Below, one piece after another: positions 27,046 to 35,767 of a stretch of DNA of 52,585 bases; within the stretch, counting starts at the first letter, position 1; each line of letters begins with the position of its first letter. Under the pieces are notes generated by a model that saw only the letters and a list, made by a program, of their open reading frames with translations, was not told the DNA's origin and did no database searches. A program made the position numbers and the translations under genes. The DNA is from JBIYSM02 sp044759095 (lineage in GTDB: Bacteria; Bacillota; Bacilli; Brevibacillales; Brevibacillaceae), in contig NZ_JBIYSM020000034.1 in the NCBI RefSeq assembly GCF_044759095.2, positions 1 to 52,585 of the forward strand, read 5' to 3'.

Positions 27046-28143
27046 ATGCAAGCGAGACTCATCCTGGAAGACGGAACGGAATGCGTAGGCACAGCATTTG
27101 GAGCCACGACGGAAACGTTGGGAGAAGTGGTGTTCAACACCGGACTTACCGGTTATCAGGAGGTGTTGTCTGACCCGTCCTACTGCGGTCAAATCGTGAC
27201 CATGACCTACCCGCTGATCGGCAATTACGGCATCAACCGGGACGACTTTGAGGCGGTCCGTCCGTTTATCCACGGGTTCGTGGTTCGGGAGCACTGCGAC
27301 ATGCCGAGCAACTGGCGCAACACCCAGACACTTGATGAACTCCTGAAATCGTACGACATACCGGGGATCGCCGGTGTCGACACGCGGATGCTTACGAGAA
27401 AAATCCGCTACCGCGGCACGATGAAGGGAATGATCACCACGAGCGACGCGCCGCTTATGGAATTGGTCTCTTCGCTGCGGGCTTCCTCGCTGATGACCGA
27501 CCAGGTGTCCCGCGTCTCCACAAAAAACGTCTTCAGCTGTCCGGGCACAGGACACCGCGTCGTGCTGGTTGACTTCGGCTCCAAACACGGGATTCTGCGC
27601 GAGCTGGCCAAACGCGGCTGCGATGTTGTGGTTGTACCCTACCATGTAACCGCTGATGAGATTCGTCGCTTGCAGCCGGACGGCATCCTGCTCTCCAACG
27701 GCCCTGGGGACCCGAAAGACGTCCCGCAGGCGATCCGGATGATCCGCGAGATTCTCGGCGAGTACCCGCTTTTCGGCATCTGTCTGGGTCATCAGCTGTT
27801 CGCACTGGCATGCGGTGCCGACACCGAAAAAATGAAATTCGGCCATCGCGGTGGCAACCATCCGGTGAAGGAGCTGACTTCCGGCCGCACCTACATTACC
27901 TCCCAGAACCACAGCTACGCAGTCAAGGAAGAGTCGATCAAGGGAACGGAGCTGGAAATCACCCACACCGCCCTCAATGACGGTACGGTAGAAGGTTTGC
28001 GCAACGTGAAAAAACAGGCGTTTTCCGTCCAGTATCACCCGGAAGCGGCACCGGGTCCGTACGACTCCGGCTACCTGTTTGACCAATTCATCGAACTGAT
28101 TGAAACCGCCAAGGAGGAGAAGAACCATGCCAAAACACGATAA
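27046..28143 (+). CDS. carA: Carbamoyl-phosphate synthase, small (glutaminase) subunit
   Basis: A 365-residue class I glutamine amidotransferase subunit that supplies ammonia to CarB. The nucleophile Cys246 lies in FGICLGHQL, with the catalytic His/Glu region QYHPEA near the C-terminus. ATG 27046 has AAGGAGG eight bases upstream; GTG 27040 is too close to it. It overlaps carB by 17 bases. As pyrAA it is the pyrimidine-specific copy. Confidence 0.94.
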   Translation: MQARLILEDGTECVGTAFGATTETLGEVVFNTGLTGYQEVLSDPSYCGQIVTMTYPLIGNYGINRDDFEAVRPFIHGFVVREHCDMPSNWRNTQTLDELLKSYDIPGIAGVDTRMLTRKIRYRGTMKGMITTSDAPLMELVSSLRASSLMTDQVSRVSTKNVFSCPGTGHRVVLVDFGSKHGILRELAKRGCDVVVVPYHVTADEIRRLQPDGILLSNGPGDPKDVPQAIRMIREILGEYPLFGICLGHQLFALACGADTEKMKFGHRGGNHPVKELTSGRTYITSQNHSYAVKEESIKGTELEITHTALNDGTVEGLRNVKKQAFSVQYHPEAAPGPYDSGYLFDQFIELIETAKEEKNHAKTR

Positions 28144-31100
28144 CCTGAAAAAAATTCTCGTCATCGGTTCCGGTCCGATCGTCATTGGTCAAGCGGCTGA
28201 GTTTGACTACGCAGGCACCCAGGCGTGCCAGGCTCTGAAGGAAGAGGGACTGGAGGTGGTCCTGATCAACTCCAACCCGGCCACCATCATGACCGACACC
28301 AACATGGCGGACAAAGTGTACATCGAGCCGATTACGACCGAGTTTGTGGCGCGCGTCATTCGCCAGGAAAAACCGGACGGCCTGCTGCCGACTTTGGGTG
28401 GCCAAACCGGTTTGAACATGGCAGTTTCACTGGCGGAGGCGGGTATTCTCGAGCAGGAAAACGTGAAGCTGCTCGGTACCAGCCTGGACTCCATCAAGCG
28501 CGCGGAAGACCGTGAACAGTTTCGCGCCCTGATGAACGAGCTTGGCGAGCCAGTACCGGAGTCCACGATTGTCAGCACAGTGGAGGAGGCAGTCGATTTT
28601 GCCAATGAAATCGGCTACCCGATCATCGTTCGTCCCGCCTACACCCTGGGCGGTACAGGCGGCGGTATTTGCGAGGACGAAGAAAGCCTGCGCGAGATCG
28701 TGGCGAGCGGACTGAAATACTCGCCCATCACCCAGTGCCTGATAGAAAAAAGCATCGCCGGCATGAAAGAGATCGAATACGAAGTCATGCGCGATGCAAA
28801 CGACAACTGTATCGTGGTATGCAATATGGAAAACATCGACCCGGTCGGTGTTCACACAGGTGACTCCATCGTCGTGGCGCCGAGCCAAACGCTTTCCGAC
28901 CGCGAGTACCAGATGCTTCGCTCGTCCGCGCTGAAGATCATCCGCGCGCTGGGCATCGAAGGCGGATGCAACGTACAGTACGCGCTCGACCCTAACAGCT
29001 ATCAATACTATGTCATCGAAGTGAACCCGCGCGTGAGCCGCTCCTCTGCGCTGGCATCCAAGGCGACCGGCTATCCGATTGCGAAGATGGCGGCGAAAAT
29101 TGCCATCGGCTACACGCTGGACGAATTGAAAAACCCGGTTACCGGCCAAACCTACGCCTGCTTCGAGCCGACCATCGACTACGTGGTAAGCAAGATTCCG
29201 CGCTGGCCGTTTGACAAGTTCCAATCGGCCAACCGTCGCCTGGGCACACAGATGAAGGCGACAGGGGAAGTAATGGCAATCGGACGGACTTTTGAAGAGT
29301 CCATCATGAAGGCCATCCGCTCACTCGAAGTCGGTACGTACCACCTCGAGCTGAAAGGGGCGGGCGCCATTGCCGAAGAGGAGCTGGAAGCACGCCTGAT
29401 CGCGGCGGACGACGAACGTCTTTTCCTTCTGGCGGAAGCGCTGCGCCGCGGGTGGGGAATCGAGAAGCTGCACCAGTTGACCAAAATGGATCGGTTCTTC
29501 CTGCACAAACTGGAAAAACTGGTCTCCTTTGAAGAGACGCTCCGCGCAAAAGGCGCGACACCGGCTGCGCTGTACGAGGCAAAGCGCCTCGGCTTTACCG
29601 ACCGGAAAATTGCCGAATTGACCGGACACAGCGAAGAGGAAATTCGCGCCATGCGCAAACAGCAAGGGTTGACACCTGTATACAAGATGGTAGACACCTG
29701 CGCGGCTGAATTTGAAGCGCAGACGCCGTACTACTATTCCACCTATGAACAGGAAGACGAGCGCATCGAGACCGGCAGGAAACGGGTGGTGGTGCTCGGT
29801 TCCGGCCCAATCCGCATCGGACAGGGCATCGAGTTTGACTACGCCACGGTGCATGCTGTATGGGCTCTGAAGGAAGCGGGGTACGAGGCGGTCATCGTCA
29901 ACAACAACCCGGAGACCGTATCCACTGACTTCAACACATCCGATCGCCTTTACTTCGAGCCGCTGTACATCGAAGACGTGATGAACATCCTCGATGCCGA
30001 GAAACCGGAAGGAGTCATTGTGCAATTCGGCGGTCAAACCGCGATCAATCTGGCAGACAAACTGGCAGCGCGCGGCATACGCATCCTCGGCACCAGTCTG
30101 GAAAGTATCGATGCAGCGGAAAACCGCGAAAAGTTTGAAGCGCTGCTGCGAACTCTGGACATCGCGCAGCCGCCGGGCAAAACCGTCACCTCCGTGGAGG
30201 AAGCGGTAGTGGCAGCAGAGGGCCTCGGCTTCCCGGTGCTGGTTCGTCCATCCTACGTTCTCGGCGGCCGGGCCATGGAAATTGTGTACAACCAGGAAGA
30301 ACTGCTGGAGTACATGGAAAAAGCGGTTCGAGTCAACCCGGAGCATCCGGTTCTGGTAGACCGCTACATGGTAGGTACCGAAGCGGAGGTAGATGCGATC
30401 TGCGACGGCGAAAACGTGCTGATTCCGGGCATTATGGAACACATTGAGCGGGCAGGGGTTCACTCCGGCGACTCGATCGCGGTATACCCGCCGCAGTCTC
30501 TCTCAAATGAGATCAAACAGGAACTGATCGAAATGACCGCCAAGCTGGCACGCGCCCTTAAGGTCAAAGGATTGATCAACATCCAGTTTGTCATCTCCCG
30601 CAACCGTCCGTATGTGATCGAGGTAAACCCTCGTTCGTCCCGCACGGTGCCGTTCCTGTCCAAAGTAACCGGCATCCCGATGGCAAACATCGCGACCAAG
30701 GCGATCCTCGGACATTCGATTGTCGAACAAGGCTTTACGCCAGGCTACCATCCGGAAGACGAGATGGTGTCCGTCAAAGTCCCGGTCTTCTCCTTCGCCA
30801 AGCTGCGCCGTGTAGACATCACGCTGGGGCCGGAAATGAAATCGACCGGGGAAGTGATGGGCCGTGAGCGTACGCTGGCCAAGGCTCTCTACAAAGGATT
30901 GCTGGCAGCCGGCATGAATATCCCGACTCACGGTTCGCTGCTCGTCACCGTCGCCGACAAGGACAAGGAAGAGGCACTGGATATCGTCAAGCGTTTCCAT
31001 CTGCTGGGCTTCAAGCTGTTGGCTACCTCCGGCACTGCTGATTATCTGGAGCAGGCCGGACTGAGTGTGATACGCGTGAACAAATTGTCCGAAGGCACGC

Positions 31101-31342
31101 CGAACCTGCTGGACATGATCCACAAGGGCGAAGCCAACATTGTCTTGAACACATTGACGAAAGGCAAAACACCGCAGCGAGACGGCTTCCGCATCCGCCG
31201 CGAAGCCGTGGAAAACGGAGCGGTCTGCCTTACCTCGCTGGATACGGCAAAAGCGCTCCTGCACGTGCTGGAGACCATCACCTTCTCCACGGACGCGATG
31301 CCTAAGCAGCGTTTGGGGGCGAAGGTTGCCGTAACCGTATAG
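28127..31342 (+). CDS. carB: Carbamoyl-phosphate synthase, large subunit
   Basis: A 1071-residue synthetase with two homologous ATP-grasp halves, each beginning with the same motif (VIGSGPIVIGQAAEFDYAG near 13-31 and VLGSGPIRIGQGIEFDYAT about 540 residues later). A C-terminal allosteric domain starts near 930. It makes carbamoyl phosphate from bicarbonate, two ATP and ammonia from CarA. ATG 28127 follows AAGGAGGAGAAG. Only 26 bases separate its stop from pyrF, leaving no room for pyrK and pyrD. Confidence 0.95.
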   Translation: MPKHDNLKKILVIGSGPIVIGQAAEFDYAGTQACQALKEEGLEVVLINSNPATIMTDTNMADKVYIEPITTEFVARVIRQEKPDGLLPTLGGQTGLNMAVSLAEAGILEQENVKLLGTSLDSIKRAEDREQFRALMNELGEPVPESTIVSTVEEAVDFANEIGYPIIVRPAYTLGGTGGGICEDEESLREIVASGLKYSPITQCLIEKSIAGMKEIEYEVMRDANDNCIVVCNMENIDPVGVHTGDSIVVAPSQTLSDREYQMLRSSALKIIRALGIEGGCNVQYALDPNSYQYYVIEVNPRVSRSSALASKATGYPIAKMAAKIAIGYTLDELKNPVTGQTYACFEPTIDYVVSKIPRWPFDKFQSANRRLGTQMKATGEVMAIGRTFEESIMKAIRSLEVGTYHLELKGAGAIAEEELEARLIAADDERLFLLAEALRRGWGIEKLHQLTKMDRFFLHKLEKLVSFEETLRAKGATPAALYEAKRLGFTDRKIAELTGHSEEEIRAMRKQQGLTPVYKMVDTCAAEFEAQTPYYYSTYEQEDERIETGRKRVVVLGSGPIRIGQGIEFDYATVHAVWALKEAGYEAVIVNNNPETVSTDFNTSDRLYFEPLYIEDVMNILDAEKPEGVIVQFGGQTAINLADKLAARGIRILGTSLESIDAAENREKFEALLRTLDIAQPPGKTVTSVEEAVVAAEGLGFPVLVRPSYVLGGRAMEIVYNQEELLEYMEKAVRVNPEHPVLVDRYMVGTEAEVDAICDGENVLIPGIMEHIERAGVHSGDSIAVYPPQSLSNEIKQELIEMTAKLARALKVKGLINIQFVISRNRPYVIEVNPRSSRTVPFLSKVTGIPMANIATKAILGHSIVEQGFTPGYHPEDEMVSVKVPVFSFAKLRRVDITLGPEMKSTGEVMGRERTLAKALYKGLLAAGMNIPTHGSLLVTVADKDKEEALDIVKRFHLLGFKLLATSGTADYLEQAGLSVIRVNKLSEGTPNLLDMIHKGEANIVLNTLTKGKTPQRDGFRIRREAVENGAVCLTSLDTAKALLHVLETITFSTDAMPKQRLGAKVAVTV

Positions 31343-31368
31343 CGATGCAGACAAAAGGAGAGAGGGCC

Positions 31369-32103
31369 GTGCAACAGCAGATCACAGATATTCGGGAGCG
31401 CATGATTGTGGCGCTGGACTTTTCGACGATGGAGGATGTGAAGCGGTGCCTGGGGCAGCTGGAAGGGCAAGTCCGCTACGTAAAGGTAGGGATGGAACTG
31501 TTCTACGCGGAGGGGCCGGCCGTCGTTCGCTTCCTGAAGGAAAAAGGGTTCAAGGTCTTTCTCGATCTGAAAGCACACGACATCCCCAACACGGCCAAAG
31601 GGGCGATGAAAAGTCTGGCGCGCTTGGGCGTTGACATGGTGAACGTCCATGCCGCCGGCGGTGTCGCCATGATGGAAGCGGCTCGGGAAGGACTGGAGCA
31701 GGGGACGGCAGCGGGAGCGCCCCGCGCTTTGCTGATTGGTGTCACCATGCTGACGTCTACCAGCCGGGAGATGATGAATCAGCAGTTGGCCATTCCGGGT
31801 ACAGTGGAAGACGTCGTGATCCACTATGCGATGATGACCAAGCAGGCCGGTTTGGATGGCGTGGTCGCCTCTCCGCTGGAGGTGCCGCTGATCAAACAGG
31901 CGGCCGGCGAATCATTCGTCACGGTTACTCCGGGGATTCGCCCCGCCGGAACGGACAACGGGGACCAAACCCGTGTTGCCACACCGGAACAGGCGTTTCG
32001 CTTGGGCAGCGACTACATCGTGATCGGCCGGGCCATCACCGCTGCCGACGATCCGGCCGCAGCCTGGCAGAGGATGGTTCATAGAGTGGAAGCCGACCAA
32101 TAA
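31369..32103 (+). CDS. pyrF: Orotidine 5-prime-phosphate decarboxylase
   Basis: A 244-residue TIM-barrel enzyme that makes UMP from OMP. The catalytic DLKAHD tetrad segment (Asp66, Lys68, Asp71) is intact, and VTPGIRP with its phosphate loop lies near 185. GTG 31369 is chosen because AAAGGAGAGAG lies just upstream. It follows carB directly and is 18 bases from pyrE. Confidence 0.94.
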   Translation: MQQQITDIRERMIVALDFSTMEDVKRCLGQLEGQVRYVKVGMELFYAEGPAVVRFLKEKGFKVFLDLKAHDIPNTAKGAMKSLARLGVDMVNVHAAGGVAMMEAAREGLEQGTAAGAPRALLIGVTMLTSTSREMMNQQLAIPGTVEDVVIHYAMMTKQAGLDGVVASPLEVPLIKQAAGESFVTVTPGIRPAGTDNGDQTRVATPEQAFRLGSDYIVIGRAITAADDPAAAWQRMVHRVEADQ

Positions 32104-32121
32104 AGGAGAGGATGGGGTCTT

Positions 32122-32760
32122 ATGACAACGACAACGATCGCAAAACAAATTGCCGCACATCTGCTGGAGATTGGTGCCGTTCACCTGCGTCCGGAACAGC
32201 CGTTCACCTGGACGTCCGGCATCAAATCGCCGATCTACTGCGACAACCGTGTTACCATGTCGCATCCAGCGGTGCGCCGCCAGATCGCAGAAGCGTTTGC
32301 GGCTGCCATCCGTGAACGCTTCCCGCATGCGGAAGTGATTGCCGGAACGGCCACGGCTGGCATTCCCCATGCGGCATGGGTGGCGGAGTTGTTGAACCTG
32401 CCGATGATCTATGTACGTGACAAGGCAAAAGGACATGGCCGTCAAAATCAGATCGAAGGTGTGCTCGGTGAGGGACAGAAAGTAATCGTCATCGAAGACC
32501 TCATTTCCACCGGCGGCAGCTCGCTCAAGGCAGCCGAAGCGGTCAAAGCGGAAGGGGGCGACGTGCTGGGTGTCGTCGCCATCTTCACCTACCAGTTCGC
32601 GGCCGCAGAATCCTTGTTTGCTGATGCCGGTGTGCCCTGCACGACCCTGTCGAACTATTCGGCCCTCTTGGAGGTTGCCCGCGAGCGTGGAATGATCACC
32701 GCCGAACAGGAGCAGCTCCTCGCCGAATGGCGCAAGTCGCCGAAGACGTATTTTGCGTAA
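32122..32760 (+). CDS. pyrE: Orotate phosphoribosyltransferase
   Basis: A 212-residue type I phosphoribosyltransferase converting orotate and PRPP to OMP. The PRPP signature VIVIEDLISTGGSS is at about 121-134. ATG 32122 follows AAAGGAGAGG. It is the last gene of the pyr operon, closed by a hairpin terminator. Confidence 0.94.
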   Translation: MTTTTIAKQIAAHLLEIGAVHLRPEQPFTWTSGIKSPIYCDNRVTMSHPAVRRQIAEAFAAAIRERFPHAEVIAGTATAGIPHAAWVAELLNLPMIYVRDKAKGHGRQNQIEGVLGEGQKVIVIEDLISTGGSSLKAAEAVKAEGGDVLGVVAIFTYQFAAAESLFADAGVPCTTLSNYSALLEVARERGMITAEQEQLLAEWRKSPKTYFA

Positions 32761-32764
32761 AAGG

Positions 32765-32795
32765 AAAGAGAGCACCGCGTGTGCTCTCTTTTGGT
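32765..32795 (+). terminator. Terminator of the pyr operon
   Basis: AAAGAGAGCAC (32765-32775) pairs perfectly with GTGCTCTCTTT (32781-32791), loop CGCGT. The A/T ends of the stem supply the U-tract; it could work in both directions. Confidence 0.8.
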
Positions 32796-32819
32796 TGTAT
32801 GTATAGTAGGTGCGGTTGT

Positions 32820-32993
32820 TTATGTGTTTACGCTGTTTTGAATGGCGTGTTCCCAGCTAGGAAAATAATAGAGTGCGTTCTTCATCAATTTGGGATGGGA
32901 CTGCTTCACGGCCTTCTTGCTCAGGGTTTTACCGCTCTCTTTCATCTGCTTGATCTGGCTCACCACATCCGCAATGCTCATATCCGCTTCCAT
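32820..32993 (-). CDS. Small HEAR-like protein, possible nucleic-acid binder
   Basis: A 57-residue protein. Its C-terminal half (KKAVKQSHPKLMKNALYYFP, then SWEHAI) resembles the homing-endonuclease-associated repeat (HNR/HEAR) pattern, in which a K-x-x-P-L-x-x-A-x-x-F-x-S-W-x-x-A segment forms a small helical DNA-binding unit. This is pattern recognition only. ATG 32993 is chosen because AAAGGA lies nine bases upstream, whereas the ATG at 33002 has it directly adjacent. A TACAAT box lies further upstream on the minus strand. It stands alone, antisense to its neighbours. Confidence 0.55.
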   Translation of the reverse strand: MEADMSIADVVSQIKQMKESGKTLSKKAVKQSHPKLMKNALYYFPSWEHAIQNSVNT

Positions 32994-33049
32994 ACCAATC
33001 ATTCCTTTCCAGTAGGGTTATCCCTATTGTATCCACAAAGGAGAAAAAA

Positions 33050-33078
33050 TTTACATTTTTCACCTGAATTTGTATCAT
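33050..33078 (+). promoter_or_regulatory. Predicted promoter of the DUF4349 lipoprotein gene
   Basis: TTTACA (33050-33055) and TATCAT (33073-33078), each five of six to consensus, with an exact 17-base spacer, 72 bases before the start. Confidence 0.6.
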
Positions 33079-33149
33079 TTGATCCATTCCTTGGAAACAT
33101 CCTTCCCCTCCGCGTCGTCCCAGAAGTAGAACCTACAGGGGGGATTCAT

Positions 33150-34121
33150 TTGAAACAGAGAACAAGAAAGAGACTTCTGTTCGTGACCAGTCTTTTGGTA
33201 GTACTGTGCATCCTCATGGCTGCCTGCAGCGCTCCTCATTCTCAGAGCGGAGCAGCCAAGACATCCAATCAAGCGGAAACGGAGGTATCGCATGACAGTG
33301 CGGCACCCGGTTCCAGCCACGCCAACTCAGCTCCCGCTCAACCGACCGCTGAAAATCCTTCCGTACCGAGCTCAGGTGTCATGTCTTCGCCCGCGATCTC
33401 CTCGCGCAAAATGATTTACAAGGCCAACGTTCAGGCAGAGGTTGAGAATTTTGCCAAAGCCCGTTCTTCGTTAACGTCACTCGTGACACGCTTTCAAGGA
33501 TACATCCTCTCCTCGTCCGAATATGAATCGGATCAGGAAAAAGGCGGAGACATTGTCGTTCGCATCCCGCAAGCCGGTTTTTCTTCCTTTCTGGAAGAGC
33601 TCGACAAGCTGGCGACAAAAATCCCCGTCCGTTCCATAGAGGGGCAGGATGTGACGGAAGAATACGTCGACCTTTCCTCCCGCCTGAAAGCCCGCCAGGC
33701 AGTGGAAGCCCGTCTGCTGCAATTCATGGCGGATGCGAAGAAAACGGAAAACCTTTTGAAAATTTCAAGCGATTTGGCCGGTGTTCAGGAAGAAATAGAA
33801 CGAATCAAGGGCCGCATGCGTTATCTTGATAAAAACGTCGCCTACTCTACCATTTCTCTCGTACTCGTGGAGAAGAAAGTCATTGCCAAGCTGGACGATG
33901 TGACAGATGCAAGCACCTGGGAGCATGCATGGCTCTCTTTTCATCAAAGCTTGCTGGCCATTCTCTCCTTCCTGAAATGGCTGATTGTGTTTATCGCCGG
34001 TTCCATTCCCGTCGTTCTCTTTCTCGCCATTCCAGGCATTCCCGTGATTCTCTTTTGGATGCGTCTCCGAAAACGAAATCAAACCCCGCCGCCACCACCA
34101 TCCATCGATGAAACGCCATGA
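33150..34121 (+). CDS. DUF4349 lipoprotein
   Basis: A 323-residue membrane-anchored lipoprotein. The signal peptide ends in the lipobox LMAAC with Cys26 as the lipidated residue. A low-complexity Ser/Ala/Pro linker (about 27-85) is followed by the DUF4349 domain: a beta-rich part, then a coiled-coil segment (about 180-240). One or two hydrophobic segments near the C-terminus (about 262-305) give a second membrane anchor, with a proline-rich end. Function unknown. TTG 33150 follows CAGGGGGGATT; the long upstream frame from 32727 runs through the pyr terminator and is not coding. Confidence 0.8.
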   Translation: MKQRTRKRLLFVTSLLVVLCILMAACSAPHSQSGAAKTSNQAETEVSHDSAAPGSSHANSAPAQPTAENPSVPSSGVMSSPAISSRKMIYKANVQAEVENFAKARSSLTSLVTRFQGYILSSSEYESDQEKGGDIVVRIPQAGFSSFLEELDKLATKIPVRSIEGQDVTEEYVDLSSRLKARQAVEARLLQFMADAKKTENLLKISSDLAGVQEEIERIKGRMRYLDKNVAYSTISLVLVEKKVIAKLDDVTDASTWEHAWLSFHQSLLAILSFLKWLIVFIAGSIPVVLFLAIPGIPVILFWMRLRKRNQTPPPPPSIDETP

Positions 34122-34175
34122 AAAAGGAAGTCCCGAATGTCACCATTTTTCAATCCATGATAAAGGAGGAGTAAC

Positions 34176-34979
34176 ATGGGTATGGAATACGATCCCTTCT
34201 TTCTGGGAGACATGCACGAGGTCCCTTTGCCTTGCCTAAATGGACAAACGGCGGAAGATGCGCTGGATGGCGGCAAGGTGTATCACTTTACCCACTTCTC
34301 GATCGTCATGAACAAACGGCGGAAATTTGCGGTTTATTCAGCTGCATGTGTGGATGAAAGCAAACGGGTTGACGTGCAGAGAGATAACAAGTCATGGCAT
34401 TTTGATGAACGCATCGGTGCTGAGAATCAGGTCGGCCATGAGTTTTATGCGAAGAATGATTACGACAAAGGGCATTTGACGCGAAGAAGAGATGTCTGCT
34501 GGGGAGAGAGGGGAGAAGCGGAGAGGGCCAACTATGATTCGTTTTGCTACGCCAATATTGTGTTGCAGCACCATAACTTCAACACGGGAATATGGAATTG
34601 CCTGGAGGACTGGATCCTGGAAAGGCTGGACCATGATAAAAAAATGATCGTGATAACGGGGCCGATTTTCAAGGAAGAGGATGAAGAGTACTGCGGTGTT
34701 CACGGTTTGCCCGGATGCAAGATTCAGGTTCCCTACGGATTCTGGAAAAGCGTGTTTTATGTCGAGCCTAAGAACCGGTTAAAAAGCTTGTCGTTTTTAA
34801 TCCGGCAGAGCCCGGACCCTGTAACCGAAGCGTGTGAGTACCGGCGGTTTGAAACCTATCAGGTACCGCTCGCGACCATCACCAAAGAAACGGAACTGCA
34901 ATTCAAGCACAGCTTCTATGAGAGGAGTCCGTTGCAATGGATCAACCGGCCCTCCGCCATCATCATGAACAGCGAGTGA
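34176..34979 (+). CDS. DNA/RNA non-specific endonuclease (NUC1 family) without signal peptide
   Basis: A 267-residue beta-beta-alpha-metal nuclease. The active-site segment YDKGHLTRRRDVCWG (about 96-110, general base His100) corresponds to the DRGH motif. The Mg-binding Asn and stacking Trp lie in HHNFNTGIW (132-140). There is no signal peptide or visible targeting domain, so it is predicted to be cytoplasmic. The usual family role is sugar-nonspecific cleavage; the physiological target is unknown. ATG 34176 follows AAAGGAGGAG. R1 copy B begins 13 bases after the stop. Confidence 0.82.
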   Translation: MGMEYDPFFLGDMHEVPLPCLNGQTAEDALDGGKVYHFTHFSIVMNKRRKFAVYSAACVDESKRVDVQRDNKSWHFDERIGAENQVGHEFYAKNDYDKGHLTRRRDVCWGERGEAERANYDSFCYANIVLQHHNFNTGIWNCLEDWILERLDHDKKMIVITGPIFKEEDEEYCGVHGLPGCKIQVPYGFWKSVFYVEPKNRLKSLSFLIRQSPDPVTEACEYRRFETYQVPLATITKETELQFKHSFYERSPLQWINRPSAIIMNSE

Positions 34980-34991
34980 GTGGTCTTGCCA

Positions 34992-35071
34992 TGGACATCC
35001 CATACAGCCACTAGGAAAGTGTTCGGGGCCCCGCCCGGCGAAGCGTTAGCTCATGCCGGGTGGGTTTTCTT
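34992..35071 (+). repeat. R1 repeat, copy B (single hairpin)
   Basis: The simplest R1 copy: the conserved lead-in TGGACATCCCATACAGCCA, then one hairpin. Its stem is CCCGCCCGGC (35030-35039) with GCCGGGTGGG (35055-35064), internal loop GA/CAT, inner stem AGC/GCT and loop GTTA, followed by TTTTCTT. The inner module of the other copies is absent. Its right arm encodes, antisense, the last eight residues of the TetR protein. Confidence 0.85.
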
Positions 35072-35690
35072 GCGACGGATACAGTCCGCCGGTGTAAATC
35101 GCCGTCAAAGTCATCGCGATGTCATCGAGCGAAACCGTGTGTTCGTTTCGAACAATGTCCCACAGATACATCTCATGCGCATAAAACCAGCCGCGTGCAA
35201 CCAGTTCCGGCTGAACATCGCTGCGAGCCAGGCCGTTTTGCTGGGAGTAGGTAATATCCTGAGCGATGCGTTGAATGAATTTTTCCCGAATTTCCGTCCA
35301 CTTTTGCCGGGCCGCGGACGAGACGCCGATTGCCTCGGCAAACACCTGCAGCATGTTGCGCTCCGATTCCGCCATTTTTAAAAAGGTTGTCGTCTGGTTC
35401 AGGATCATTTTCTGTGCTTCTGCTTTGGAAGCGGGGAAAAAGGGCAGTTCGGCAATGGAGTAAAACGCCGCCATTACATCTTCCATCAGCACGATCAAGA
35501 GGTCGTCTTTTCCGGTGAAATGGACGTAGGCGGTGCCATAGCCTGTTTTCGCCCGCTTGATGATCTGGGAGATCGTCGATTTTTGAAATCCTTCTTCTAA
35601 AAACACGTGCCGCGCCGCCTCCAGCAGCTTTTGCCGCGTTTGCTGCGAGCGCAGGTGACGTCCGTCTGTCATCGTTTTCGAGTGTTCCAC
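35046..35690 (-). CDS. TetR/AcrR-family regulator, probable regulator of the kyn operon
   Basis: A 214-residue TetR-type repressor. The N-terminal helix-turn-helix (TRQKLLEAARHVFLEEGF, then TISQIIKRAKTGYGTAYVHF) covers about 17-65. The rest is a helical ligand domain with several Trp/Tyr/Phe residues. GTG 35690 is chosen with GGAGGGG just upstream; longer in-frame starts add up to 28 residues. The gene is divergent from kynU, with a palindrome over the kyn promoter, so local control is likely. The last eight codons and the TAA stop lie inside R1 copy B. Confidence 0.82.
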   Translation of the reverse strand: MEHSKTMTDGRHLRSQQTRQKLLEAARHVFLEEGFQKSTISQIIKRAKTGYGTAYVHFTGKDDLLIVLMEDVMAAFYSIAELPFFPASKAEAQKMILNQTTTFLKMAESERNMLQVFAEAIGVSSAARQKWTEIREKFIQRIAQDITYSQQNGLARSDVQPELVARGWFYAHEMYLWDIVRNEHTVSLDDIAMTLTAIYTGGLYPSQENPPGMS

Positions 35691-35767
35691 GGAATTCCCC
35701 TCCATCTTACTAGGATACAAGGAACGAAGGGAAAAAGAAAGGCGGGACGACCCGTAATGATAGAATA

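Noticed and set aside
26755..28185. Long minus-strand open frame of 476 codons
   Set aside because: It lies antisense over pyrC, carA and the carB start, which are clear real genes; it has no ribosome binding site and no recognisable domain. Similar antisense frames over carB, the glucan operon and the flavoprotein/SulP genes were dropped for the same reason.
32727..33149. Upstream extension of the DUF4349 lipoprotein frame
   Set aside because: It would run through the pyrE end, the pyr terminator and a promoter; the lipoprotein signal peptide starts at 33150.
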